Assembly (NCBI GenBank): GCA_016875015.1
Contig: VGSJ01000017.1
Coordinates: forward strand, 1-44,319
Direction: 5' to 3'
DNA from: Deltaproteobacteria bacterium
GTDB taxonomy: Bacteria > Desulfobacterota > Desulfobaccia > Desulfobaccales > 0-14-0-80-60-11
DNA length: 44,319 nt
Shown: positions 22,880 to 31,032 of the stretch, one piece after another
Position numbering within the stretch: position 1 is the stretch's first letter
How the letters are laid out: each line of letters opens with the position of its first letter
The notes under the pieces: generated by a model
The model's input: only the letters and a program-made list of their open reading frames with translations
Database searches by the model: none
Told to the model about the DNA's origin: nothing
Made by a program: the position numbers and the translations under genes

Positions 22880-24202
22880 TTACAAAACGCTTTTGCCGGA
22901 GTTCAGTTCCCGGCTTTCTTCCTGAACCTGAAGGAGATACGCCAGGGCTTCTTCACGGGTCTTCAGGTCCGGGTTTTGTTGCATGGCTATATCTACGGGG
23001 CTGATAACGCCGAACCCTAACAGCTTCTCCCAAGCTTCCGCCTGGGATTTCGGGTCAACTTCGGGGCGCGGATCGGCGAAGTCAATGTTGAGCGTGGCCG
23101 ATTCTGAGAGTTTCCGGCTTGGCGAATGGGCGTTCCATACCGTGCGGATAAGCGAGAAAAGCCGCTTTTCATAGGAGCGCCACAGGGCCACGTCTTCAGC
23201 CCGCATTTCCGCCAGCTCGCGGGTGTCAACAATTTTGCTCAGGCCGCTTGCTTCCTGGGGATCGGTTGACATGGACGCGGCGGATAGGCCATGGCTGACA
23301 CAACCCCACTTGATGAGCTTGTCAATGGCCCCCACCACTTCTTCAATCCGGGCCTGTTGATTCGCAAACCCTATTTCTCCATTTTCAGGGAGTTCCACCA
23401 GGGAGCCGGGGTCAACCTTCAAGGACCCGCCGCCTTGACCGCCCTTGATGTAGCCGACGCCGAAGGACTGGGTTGACAAGAGATAGAGAAGATCAGTCAG
23501 CTTCAGGTTAACGGCTTCCTGCATGGAGATAAGATCGTCTCCACCCGGAAGCCAAAAGTTTGAAGAGGGCGGCGGATAATCGAAAACCGAAAGGAAGGGC
23601 AGGACGCCGTAAGGGTTCGCGGCTTCCTCAATCGTCTGGCCCCTGTAATTCAATCTTTCCCAGGTTTCCGGCGTCCAGTAGGAATACTCAACCTCTTCAA
23701 TCTTGTCAGAGGTACCGAAATCAGTAACCAGGACCTTAGACAAGATTTCCGGGCTTTCCCCGGTTTCCACGTCCAGGATATTGCCGGTCAATATGTCCAG
23801 GTCCAGCCGCTCGTTGCGCCAAACCGGGCGGAGCAGGATCGTCTTTAAGAGCTTGGCGTACCGGCTGGCCAGCTTCAGCTTCACGTCCAGGGCCATTGAT
23901 TCAACAATCCCGGTGTAAAGCTCCTTATCGCTATCGGTCCCGTCAATTAGCCTGGTGGGGGCTTCCCGGTAAACCTGGGCAAGATTAACAATCACCTTTC
24001 GAACCACGTTCAGGCACACCTTGACCATGGCGGAAGGATCGGAGAAAAGCTGATTAAGCCGGGTTTCCAGGTGGTCAAGCTGGCTATCGTGAAAATAATC
24101 AAGCCGCTTGGCCGTTTCTGTCTTGCGCGCCAAGGAAGTCGCGCTGTCGGCCTGTAGGTTCAGGCGGCTAAAAACTATGGGGACTTGGCTGGCAAAGAGC
24201 AT
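22880..24202 (-). CDS. Phage portal protein
   Basis: A 440-residue protein from the ATG at 24202, ten bases after the terminase stop; the frame extends upstream into the terminase gene without need. It starts MLFASQVPIVFSRLNL. Portal-like landmarks are the N-terminal helical clip region, KVCLNVVRKVIVNLAQVY, the wing segment with FLSVFDYPPPSSNFWLPGG and DLISMQEAVNLKLTDLLYLL, and a long C-terminal crown helix region. The portal dodecamer forms the DNA entry vertex of the capsid and docks both terminase and the tail or connector. Confidence 0.85.
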   Translation of the reverse strand: MLFASQVPIVFSRLNLQADSATSLARKTETAKRLDYFHDSQLDHLETRLNQLFSDPSAMVKVCLNVVRKVIVNLAQVYREAPTRLIDGTDSDKELYTGIVESMALDVKLKLASRYAKLLKTILLRPVWRNERLDLDILTGNILDVETGESPEILSKVLVTDFGTSDKIEEVEYSYWTPETWERLNYRGQTIEEAANPYGVLPFLSVFDYPPPSSNFWLPGGDDLISMQEAVNLKLTDLLYLLSTQSFGVGYIKGGQGGGSLKVDPGSLVELPENGEIGFANQQARIEEVVGAIDKLIKWGCVSHGLSAASMSTDPQEASGLSKIVDTRELAEMRAEDVALWRSYEKRLFSLIRTVWNAHSPSRKLSESATLNIDFADPRPEVDPKSQAEAWEKLLGFGVISPVDIAMQQNPDLKTREEALAYLLQVQEESRELNSGKSVL

Positions 24203-24212
24203 GGTTTTTCCC

Positions 24213-25973
24213 TTATGCGGCCTGGTAAATCCTGGCCCCGTCAAATCTGACCTTGCTTTCAAAGAATTCCTGCAAGTTCAGATCATCGTCTAAGCGGATT
24301 TTCTTGAACTCTTGAAAGAATGCTTCCACCTGCTTATGGGCCTGGCAGTAATCGGCGCATAAAAGTTGTTTTGATCCGCCCATGAGGTAGCAGAGTTGAC
24401 GGCGGGGACTCTTGTTCTTGCACTGGAAGCTTCCCAGGACATAAGCGTGTAGGATTTGCTCACGGAGTGAATAGACTGCCCAGTTCAAAGCGTATACGCA
24501 GTCATCGTGCAGCTTGCTTGAGGCTGCGCCGAAGGAATATCGCCCGGCCCTGCCACTCGTGAAGGTAAAGTTCTTGAGTTCGTTCTCCAGGACCTTCAAT
24601 TCATGGCTGAATTTGATTCGACCTTCCCGGAAAATTCTCGCCAATTCTACGAAACTCGAATGTTGCGCCCGCTCAGATGCTGTCAAAACCTCGTGAGGTA
24701 TCCCCTGGCTGTCCAGAAATGGTAAAACATCGACGATTTCATAGTTTTCACAGATGATATTCGTCAATTTGTATCGTTCATGGGCCTGGAGAATTGCCTT
24801 CTTAATGGCCCTCCCGGTGTTGAGGGTGAAAACGGTCATGTCCAGAACGTAATAAATCGGCTCGCCTGTCTCCAGTGAGGCAATTTTTGCAACCGTCACC
24901 AGCACTGAGCTATCACCGCCCAAAACCGGGGATAGATTTTTAGCCCGGTCCAGGCCCGCCCCGACACGGTGTGCTCTGCCGTTTGTAAGCGCCTGTAAAT
25001 CGGCCACAGGGATTTTGTATGGTTCTTTCGCCGCCTGAATATCGGCAAGAGTGAACAAGCTGTTGCGGGCCTGTGACCGCAAACCCAGCAGGTCTCTTTT
25101 CCAATCCGGCTCCAGGCCCGTTTTCATCAGCCTCTTAGCTCGGTTTCGGTCAATCCAGGCCGGGGCCTTGGCTTCAAATTCTCTCCAATCCCGATAACAG
25201 ACATGGCGGCAAAAAATGGTGGGGTCTGCTTCCGCTTCTTTCTGGAGGGAATGGACAGGCCCGCCGTCAACGTCAACGTTGCTGTCCAGGAGGATCAGAG
25301 AATTTTCACTGTCTAATAAGCTGGCCTGCAAAGCGTTAAAGGGGCCAAGATCGGGGGAGGCGTGGAAATCGGAAACCCACAGGCAGTTAAGCCGGTCCCC
25401 GAATGCCGATGACAGGCTCAACCCCTCCCCAAGCTGAATAGCCGATTGCAGGGGCGGGAAGGTGATTTCATTGACAAAAATAAACTCTTCCGGGATCAGC
25501 CGGGCCAGACGCGGGGTGTTGGCGATGATCCGTTTTAGGGTCCTGAACTGAGTGCGGCGGGAGTGGTCAGCCGTGTTGCCTAAAAGCTGGGTTACGTGAT
25601 TTTGCCGGGAAGTCGTGAGCCATAAGACCACCAGGGCGAAGGTTGTACTTTTTCCGTGTCTCCTGGGTTCAATAAGCAGGGATAGGCTATGCAGAAACCG
25701 CCCGCTTTCGTCTGTGGCCAGGATTTCATCAATGGCCCCCCTTTGCTCCTGGGTAGGCTCCCATGGCGCATATTGGTTATTGCGCTGCAAGACACAAGGC
25801 TGAACGTCTGCAACCCAGTTCCAAAATCCATAGGGGCCGGGGGCGTTCCACCTGGCCAGAATCTCCCCGTCCCGGTCGCGCCGGTTGCCACGGCCAGGGC
25901 CGCCGGGGTTGCCGGGTTGGAATTGGCGGGAAGCCGGGTCAGGGGCCAAAAAGAGGGGCTGATAAGGGATCAT
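24213..25973 (-). CDS. terL: Terminase large subunit
   Basis: A 586-residue packaging motor. The ATPase half (about 80-330) has the Arg-rich Walker A-like EPRRHGKSTT, then LLGNTADHSRRTQFRTLK and a Walker B-like LNCLWVSDFHA. The nuclease half (about 350-560) has an RNase H-like arrangement with Asp in GAGLDRA, Glu in IICENYEI and a distal Asp in LHDDCVYALNWA. Its first codon overlaps the stop of the preceding small gene (ATGA). It cuts concatemers and pumps DNA into the portal. Confidence 0.88.
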   Translation of the reverse strand: MIPYQPLFLAPDPASRQFQPGNPGGPGRGNRRDRDGEILARWNAPGPYGFWNWVADVQPCVLQRNNQYAPWEPTQEQRGAIDEILATDESGRFLHSLSLLIEPRRHGKSTTFALVVLWLTTSRQNHVTQLLGNTADHSRRTQFRTLKRIIANTPRLARLIPEEFIFVNEITFPPLQSAIQLGEGLSLSSAFGDRLNCLWVSDFHASPDLGPFNALQASLLDSENSLILLDSNVDVDGGPVHSLQKEAEADPTIFCRHVCYRDWREFEAKAPAWIDRNRAKRLMKTGLEPDWKRDLLGLRSQARNSLFTLADIQAAKEPYKIPVADLQALTNGRAHRVGAGLDRAKNLSPVLGGDSSVLVTVAKIASLETGEPIYYVLDMTVFTLNTGRAIKKAILQAHERYKLTNIICENYEIVDVLPFLDSQGIPHEVLTASERAQHSSFVELARIFREGRIKFSHELKVLENELKNFTFTSGRAGRYSFGAASSKLHDDCVYALNWAVYSLREQILHAYVLGSFQCKNKSPRRQLCYLMGGSKQLLCADYCQAHKQVEAFFQEFKKIRLDDDLNLQEFFESKVRFDGARIYQAA

Positions 25974-26356
25974 GCTTCGCCCCCCAGGATTGCGGCCAGG
26001 CTTGGGGCGTCTTTTGGGACGGCCTTGCCCTTCGCGACCTTGGGGCGGAAGCCCACCAGGATGTGGCGTAGGGCATGGAGCTTGGGGAGGTAGTCTTTAG
26101 GGATAGGCTTCCCGGAAATGAAGCCCTCATGGGCGGCTGATAGCTCAAGGATAAGCACAACCGCGGCGGCGATTTGCAGGCGTTGCGTCTGGGTAGGCTT
26201 CCGGGCGGGGAAGAACTCAGCTTTGAGTTTTTCAGCCCAAATACAGACCCGTGCCTTCCGGTCATAGATCGGCTGGCCGGTGTTAGGGTCTTTCCAATCG
26301 GGATCGCGGTCTTTCCACCTGGTACGGCCCACAATAAACCCCCGCCACAAAGGCAA
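25970..26356 (-). CDS. Probable terminase small subunit
   Basis: A 128-residue basic protein encoded directly upstream of and overlapping terL, the standard place of the small subunit. It starts MPLWRGFIVGRTRWKDRD, has a helical centre (TQTQRLQIAAAVVLILELS) and a Lys/Pro-rich end. I see no clear helix-turn-helix, so the call rests on position and size. It would recognise the packaging site of the element and so decide which DNA enters the capsids. Confidence 0.5.
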   Translation of the reverse strand: MPLWRGFIVGRTRWKDRDPDWKDPNTGQPIYDRKARVCIWAEKLKAEFFPARKPTQTQRLQIAAAVVLILELSAAHEGFISGKPIPKDYLPKLHALRHILVGFRPKVAKGKAVPKDAPSLAAILGGEA

Positions 26357-26934
26357 AGTTGCCCTGTGGCAATGATGAAAACTCAGTGGGGATTTCAGGC
26401 GATGTGAGCCTTAATCGGGTCTATGACAGGAACCCAGGAAGGAAGATTTTAGGTCCTGTTGACTGCCGCACTCCCGGCGCTATATGGTCAGGCTATACTA
26501 CTAAAGAGCATGGCCTGTCAAGTTGTTTTGCCCTTTGGGGGGCTAATTAAGTGGGTAATATCTGCATATCCATGATACCTACTACCAGATTAAGCCGAAA
26601 ATTAGCCACTTTCTCTTTCATAGACCCCCTGAATATGAATCAGTTGCTCTATTCAGATTGGGGTTTAAAAAGACCTTCCTCCCCTGGAAAAAAGTGGTAC
26701 TGATATTCTGTGCCTGTTCGGCCCTTATACGGTTGATATTCCCAATTTGTCTCTACGCTGTCAACCTGGCCTTTGGCCCGGTTTACCGCCTTGGGGCCTG
26801 GGTTCCCAGGTTCATAGCGAGTCTGTCTCTCCCCTCTCTGTTATAACGGTCTGGATTAGCTCTCATTGCTTCTCCCCCTCCCCGCCGGGTGTACGCTATG
26901 ATCCGGTTATCCTCCCTCCCGCCGCCCCGCTTCA
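26357..26934. promoter_or_regulatory. Non-coding gap between HNH gene and terminase genes
   Basis: Nearly 580 bases without a convincing gene; the few frames here are short and lack ribosome-binding sites. It is richer in A/T than the flanking genes in 26520-26720. Its place between an HNH nuclease and the terminase pair is where cos sites lie in HK97-type phages, so a packaging site and the promoter of the packaging operon are plausible. I could not identify either. Confidence 0.4.
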
Positions 26935-27594
26935 TCAAAGACCGGCGCACGCCCTGGCCAGGGTGATATAGTATTCAATTTGGGGCGGTTGTTTTAATCC
27001 CCGCTCACGAAGTTCCTGTTGAATGTCCTCTAATAAGTCCAGGGTTTCTTCCATCACTTCGCAGCAGCCCCCCAAAATGACATGACGCCAACTCCGCCCC
27101 TCCCAAATGGCACGTATGGTGCTCTCCGCCACAAAGAAATAATCGGCCACTGTAGAGGCGGGGAGCATTCCCTTCACCATCTTAATATGCAGAACTTCTT
27201 CTTCCCTTAATTTAGCCTGGCTGTTGCGCTCCCCCGCCCATGCGCCCGAGGCGGCGTGCAACCTCAAATGAGGGCCATGGGCCATAGGCTCTATGTGCCG
27301 GGGGTTAACGCAGCTCCTACAGCCGCATACATGGTGCGCGTCGTAACCTTCGGGGATCGGCCCACGGTGAAGCTCATACGCGACACGGGCGGCCCGATGA
27401 GTCTGGCCGTCCAGACTCACAAGCGGGTACCCGCGCTGATCTGTGTGGCCAGTCCACAGCCGACAACCACCAGGCCCGCGCCTGGAATTGGCCCGTAATT
27501 TTTGCCAGACCGCCCGCTCTTCCGGGGTCAAGATTTTGACCACCATTGGCCGCTCTTCCCGCAACTCTGCTCCCGTACTTGGAACGACAACCAT
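26935..27594 (-). CDS. HNH endonuclease
   Basis: A 219-residue protein from the ATG at 27594, which has AAGGGGGG eight bases ahead. The HNH/beta-beta-alpha-metal core reads YDAHHVCGCRSC then VNPRHIEPMAH (about 95-125), with the Cys pairs expected of a structural zinc. The N-terminal part (GGCRLWTGHTDQRGYPLVSL) is typical of HNH_3 proteins. A C-terminal helix-turn-helix-like stretch is TVADYFFVAESTIRAIWEG. HNH proteins encoded just upstream of terminases assist cos cleavage in HK97-like phages and are part of known capsid-forming satellites. Confidence 0.82.
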   Translation of the reverse strand: MVVVPSTGAELREERPMVVKILTPEERAVWQKLRANSRRGPGGCRLWTGHTDQRGYPLVSLDGQTHRAARVAYELHRGPIPEGYDAHHVCGCRSCVNPRHIEPMAHGPHLRLHAASGAWAGERNSQAKLREEEVLHIKMVKGMLPASTVADYFFVAESTIRAIWEGRSWRHVILGGCCEVMEETLDLLEDIQQELRERGLKQPPQIEYYITLARACAGL

Positions 27595-27677
27595 TTTGCT
27601 TTCCCCCCTTATTTTATTTTGCAAGCAGTTTCGATATGTTGCCCGATTTATCCCAATTTATAACTGCTTGCACTTGA

Positions 27678-28502
27678 TTACCACCTGTGGGGGTTCATAA
27701 CAATCAGTCCATGCACTTCCTGCAAGTGCCGCCCTTTAGGAAGCAGTTCATGAAGCTCTTTTAAGAAACCCTCAAAGTCCTTAACCGGTCCCTGGCGTCG
27801 AAGGAAGTCGAACGCCGGTTTATAAAATTCAAGAAAATTCACACAGTCTTCTATCAGGCCATACCCAAATCTTGCTAATTTTGATTTGAACTCTTTTGTA
27901 AGTGGGAGGTACCCCCCAAAATCGTCTCTGGTTTTGAACTCTACCCCGTCCAGGGCGTTCCAGGATGAGTCCTTGGCTTCCAATTCCGACACTACGGCTT
28001 CTTCCCACCGCATTTTGGTTAGCTGAAGAAATCCTGGCAAATTGATCCCGTACAACGGCGTGATGGCAACTTTCGGGTCAAGGCGGACCTTTATGAGGTA
28101 GTGATACTCAGAAAGAGAAGCAAGTATCCGGGCGATTGTGCGCTCTCCCAGCCCACAACCTCCAATACCGATGGCGGGTTTACCCCTCACAATGTCCAGG
28201 ACGCGGATGAATTCCACCGGCTTTTCAAAAACCAGCGTCCGGTAAATCACATGCCTGAGAACAACCGCGGCGGCTTCCCATGAAAAGGACTTCCTGTCGC
28301 CGCCATCGGCGGCCAGGCTGCCAATTAACATATCAAGGCCGCCGCCCTCAATCAGGGCTTTGAAACACTTCCGGTAAAACGGGGGTAGCAGGTTCATTGC
28401 GGCGGAAATCTCAGTTCCAAGGTGATATGGAATTTTGCTCATTTCTGCCTGTAATTTGCTCTGCTGTTTTTTTTGATGCAGATGCCGCCTGGCGGCTGCC
28501 AT
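27678..28502 (-). CDS. Putative winged-helix replication initiator
   Basis: A 274-residue protein. The first 25 residues are basic; a start at the Met at residue 21 (MSKIPYHLGTEI), behind AGG, is also possible. The middle has a winged-helix pattern: GERTIARILASLSEYHYLIKV followed by a wing and YGINLPGFLQL, reminiscent of plasmid and satellite Rep proteins. No primase or helicase motifs are present. A cluster of repeated palindromes lies directly upstream, as with origin iterons or autoregulatory operators. Replication initiator is my inference from fold pattern plus context. Confidence 0.45.
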   Translation of the reverse strand: MAAARRHLHQKKQQSKLQAEMSKIPYHLGTEISAAMNLLPPFYRKCFKALIEGGGLDMLIGSLAADGGDRKSFSWEAAAVVLRHVIYRTLVFEKPVEFIRVLDIVRGKPAIGIGGCGLGERTIARILASLSEYHYLIKVRLDPKVAITPLYGINLPGFLQLTKMRWEEAVVSELEAKDSSWNALDGVEFKTRDDFGGYLPLTKEFKSKLARFGYGLIEDCVNFLEFYKPAFDFLRRQGPVKDFEGFLKELHELLPKGRHLQEVHGLIVMNPHRW

Positions 28503-28537
28503 TATACTTTCTTAGCTTTTCTTCTATAATTTCTTTA

Positions 28538-28660
28538 AATATACCCGTAAGGGTATATTCTTATAGACTGCCAAATTGGCAGTACCTTACATGGGGGATA
28601 CTGCCATTATGGCAGTATGGTACTGCCAATTTGGCAGTACCCCCAGTCCCACCAGTGGGA
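28538..28660. repeat. Cluster of five palindromes (iteron/operator array)
   Basis: Five inverted repeats lie within 123 bases: AATATACCC-GTAA-GGGTATATT (28538-28559), ACTGCCAA-A-TTGGCAGT (28567-28583), ATACTGCCA-TTA-TGGCAGTAT (28598-28618), GGTACTGCCAA-T-TTGGCAGTACC (28619-28641) and TCCCA-CCAG-TGGGA (28647-28660). The middle three share the core ACTGCCA-N3-TGGCAGT, with centres 33 and 22 bp apart, close to whole helical turns. They lie between the excisionase-like gene and the replication-like gene. Confidence 0.8.
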
Positions 28661-28670
28661 CTCCGCTCAT

Positions 28671-28892
28671 TTATTCTTCCGGTGTCACTTTCTTCCTTTC
28701 CAAGTATTCCAGTACATCGCTCAATTTAAATAAGCGCCTGTGGCCGAACTTGTAATGAGGAATGAGACTCTTGCCGGAAGAAACCCAGTTATAAACAGTC
28801 TTCGCCGATCCCACCACTCCCATAATTTCCAAATCACCGGGAGACAAATATAATTTCGACATAACCTCTTGTACTGTAGGCTTCCGTGGCAT
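28671..28892 (-). CDS. AlpA/excisionase-like HTH protein
   Basis: A 73-residue protein from the ATG at 28892, eight bases after GGGAGG. It has a MerR/HTH_17-type helix-turn-helix (MGVVGSAKTVYNWVSSGK) followed by the wing HYKFGHRRLFKLSDVLEYLE. That is the fold of phage excisionases and AlpA-type activators. AlpA-like proteins are master regulators of satellite excision and replication in Gram-negative PICIs. It is encoded just beyond the palindrome cluster, which it may bind. Confidence 0.75.
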   Translation of the reverse strand: MPRKPTVQEVMSKLYLSPGDLEIMGVVGSAKTVYNWVSSGKSLIPHYKFGHRRLFKLSDVLEYLERKKVTPEE

Positions 28893-29165
28893 TCTCATGA
28901 CCTCCCGCAATTTAATTATTAGTTAGAATACATCACATTATCAAGATTGCAAGTTGCTTTTGAGTTGTTTTTTAGTTGACAAAGAATGTTACTTATACAT
29001 GATACATATTATAGGATACGTGTTCATTCTTCCCATATCACCTAATTGATTGCATTATTTAATTATTTCTGCAAAATTACCTAATGACATTAGTCGCACA
29101 AAATAAAAATGGCCCGGACGCGGGAAACGCCGGGCCATGGGTAACAGAGTCTTTGTTTTAGGGGA
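28893..29165 (-). terminator. AT-rich control region with terminator
   Basis: At 29104-29140 a hairpin ATGGCCCGGCG...CGGGCCAT is followed on the minus strand by TTTTTATTTT, ending the lipoprotein/integrase transcript. The AT-rich rest (28915-29090) should hold the promoter of the AlpA-like gene. Confidence 0.65.
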
Positions 29166-29435
29166 TCATCTGCATTTTGCGGCCCTGATTCCGTTAGCAA
29201 TCGCCGCGGAAACCGCCATGCCTTCCGGTGACCACTGCCACACGACCGGGGGGCCGCCCAAGCCGCTCGAACTGTATTCTTGTCGGGCGGCCTGTAGGTC
29301 AGCCTCATTCTTGAACATGCCGGGCACCCCTTCCGCCCACATATACTTCCCGGCCTGGTGAACCGTGGGGCCGGTCGCGCAGCCGCAAAGGCTAATACAG
29401 AGCAATAGCATGGCAGTCAGGATTTTAGGTTTCAT
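29166..29435 (-). CDS. Small lipoprotein in the integrase operon
   Basis: An 89-residue protein from the ATG at 29435 behind GGGGGG. The signal sequence KPKILTAMLLLCISLCGC carries a lipobox with Cys near residue 18. The mature part (GKYMWAEGVPGMFKNEADLQ, then WSPEGMAVSAA) is not a family I know. It starts seven bases after the integrase stop and is followed by a terminator, so it is co-transcribed with the integrase. A surface lipoprotein in this position could be a superinfection-exclusion factor; that is speculation. Confidence 0.7.
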   Translation of the reverse strand: MKPKILTAMLLLCISLCGCATGPTVHQAGKYMWAEGVPGMFKNEADLQAARQEYSSSGLGGPPVVWQWSPEGMAVSAAIANGIRAAKCR

Positions 29436-29442
29436 TTTCGAA

Positions 29443-30720
29443 CTACCCCCCGTTTTCCGCCATCGCTTCTTCTTTCTTAATTTTGGGCGAGAGCAATTCA
29501 CCACTCCGGGCCGCTGCCGCATTGACTACACTGGGGGCCAGGCTCGCATATTTTAAGGTCGTTCTGAAATCCCGATGGTTCATTAACTGTTGGATAACCT
29601 GCAAGTCGGTTCCATTCATGGCGTGGTAGCTTCCGAAGGTGTGCCTCAGATCATGGAAGCGGATGGTATCGGACAACCCCGCCGCTTTCCTAATCCGCCG
29701 CCAGGGACCTTTAAAATCAACTCGCTCGCCGCCGTTCTTGCCTGGAAAGACATAGGGTGATTCCGTCTTAGGTACAGCTTTAAGAGCCTCAATCGCTTCC
29801 GGGGGGACTCGCTTAATCACCGTTTCGGTTCCCTTGCGCCGGTGTGAGATCAGCAGGGTTATCATTTCCCTTTCAAAATCTATGTGCTCCCACTTCAAGG
29901 TAAACAGTGTTCCCCGACGCACTCCGCAGAATAAGGCAACCTTGATAAAACCCACGCTCGCCTTATCCGGCCACGTCTCCATAGCGTCCCATAGGGCCGC
30001 TAACTGTTCCTCAGTCAAAAACCTGGGAAGCTCATTATCCAGGTGAGGCATAACAACCTGCTTATGGTCAAAGGGGGTTGGCCCTGTATATTTGAAGTCC
30101 GGGCCTTGAGCGAATTTGTAAAGCCGATGCAATAAGACAAGCTGATGTTTGATAGTGGCCGCAGTAAACACTTTGCCCCGCTTGCTCAGATAAGGCTTGC
30201 CGTCTTTAGTCTTCCCTTTGGTCATGTCTTGCTTTAGGCGGTTCACGTCCATTGCGGAGATAGCATCCAGGCGCTTCGCGCCAAACCTGGGGGCCAAGTG
30301 TTTTTTATAGTTCAACAGATCATCATCCCAGGTCTTTTTATCCGTCTTGGCCGATTCGAGATACTTCTCGAAGACTTCGCCAAGCGTTAAGCTTTCCTTG
30401 CGAAGGCGCTCTTTTTCGGCTTCTTCCTCTTGGCGCTCTTTCTCTGCCAGTTCCCGCTTTTGCTTCAAGGTAATGATTTTTTTTCCATGTAAGTGGTCCA
30501 GGCGACATTCATCACGTTTTGTTTTGGCCTGAGTGACATTCATTCCCTCAGACGCCCAACCCACGCGCTCTTGAATAATTTTTCCGTTCACTTTGTACCG
30601 GATATAAAATGATTTATCCGGCTCGCCGCGATACATCCGGGAATGATGCTCCAAATACCTTATACCCCCACCTGCATTATGCCACTTGAGTTTAGCTTTC
30701 GGTTCGTTTGGCTCATCCAT
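29443..30720 (-). CDS. int: Tyrosine-type site-specific integrase of the satellite
   Basis: A 425-residue recombinase from the ATG at 30720, placed behind GGAGGTGG; the upstream ATG would precede that site. It has an N-terminal arm-binding domain with a long Glu/Lys coiled coil (about 80-110), the core-binding domain, then the catalytic domain with Arg in CGVRRGTLFTLKW, HDLRHTFGS (His-x-x-Arg), MNHRDFRTTLKYA with the second His and the nucleophilic Tyr in LKYASLAP. It lies about 300 bases from the right attachment repeat and should catalyse integration into and excision from tRNA-Pro. Confidence 0.92.
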   Translation of the reverse strand: MDEPNEPKAKLKWHNAGGGIRYLEHHSRMYRGEPDKSFYIRYKVNGKIIQERVGWASEGMNVTQAKTKRDECRLDHLHGKKIITLKQKRELAEKERQEEEAEKERLRKESLTLGEVFEKYLESAKTDKKTWDDDLLNYKKHLAPRFGAKRLDAISAMDVNRLKQDMTKGKTKDGKPYLSKRGKVFTAATIKHQLVLLHRLYKFAQGPDFKYTGPTPFDHKQVVMPHLDNELPRFLTEEQLAALWDAMETWPDKASVGFIKVALFCGVRRGTLFTLKWEHIDFEREMITLLISHRRKGTETVIKRVPPEAIEALKAVPKTESPYVFPGKNGGERVDFKGPWRRIRKAAGLSDTIRFHDLRHTFGSYHAMNGTDLQVIQQLMNHRDFRTTLKYASLAPSVVNAAAARSGELLSPKIKKEEAMAENGG

Positions 30721-31032
30721 TTTTACCACCTCCAAATATTACCCCCGGCTGAATTACCCCCCTGGTTACCCCCCCTGAACGGGCAATATATTGCAATCAA
30801 CCCCCGGTTTTTTGCGGTTAAACCCTGCTTTCAGAGAAAATAATTGCAAATAACTTATTGTTTGTCAAGCATTTTTAGGTGATTGGGAAATATTGGGAGA
30901 AGGGGGGAATATCTTTGCAATCCCTAAATCCAGAACTTATTGAGATAACTATCTTATTTAAATTTCTAATTTATTTGATATCACTAACTTATTGATATCA
31001 CTATATTTATTAATATTTAATGAAACTGAATA
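30721..31032. repeat. AT-rich attachment arm with repeated integrase-site motifs
   Basis: No gene lies between the integrase start and the right attachment repeat. Three related direct repeats occur: CTTATTGAGATAACTATC (30936-30953), TTTATTTGATATCACTAAC (30970-30988) and CTTATTGATATCACTATA (30988-31005). Repeats of this size beside a core site are typical arm-type binding sites for integrase or excisionase. The very AT-rich context would ease bending. Confidence 0.55.

Noticed and set aside
26658-26846. 62-codon hydrophobic plus-strand frame in the satellite's non-coding gap
   Set aside because: It has no ribosome-binding site and sits alone against the operon direction; considered as a holin but the pattern is not convincing.
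28538-28660. CRISPR array
   Set aside because: The repeats are palindromes of differing length with very short unequal spacing and no constant spacers.
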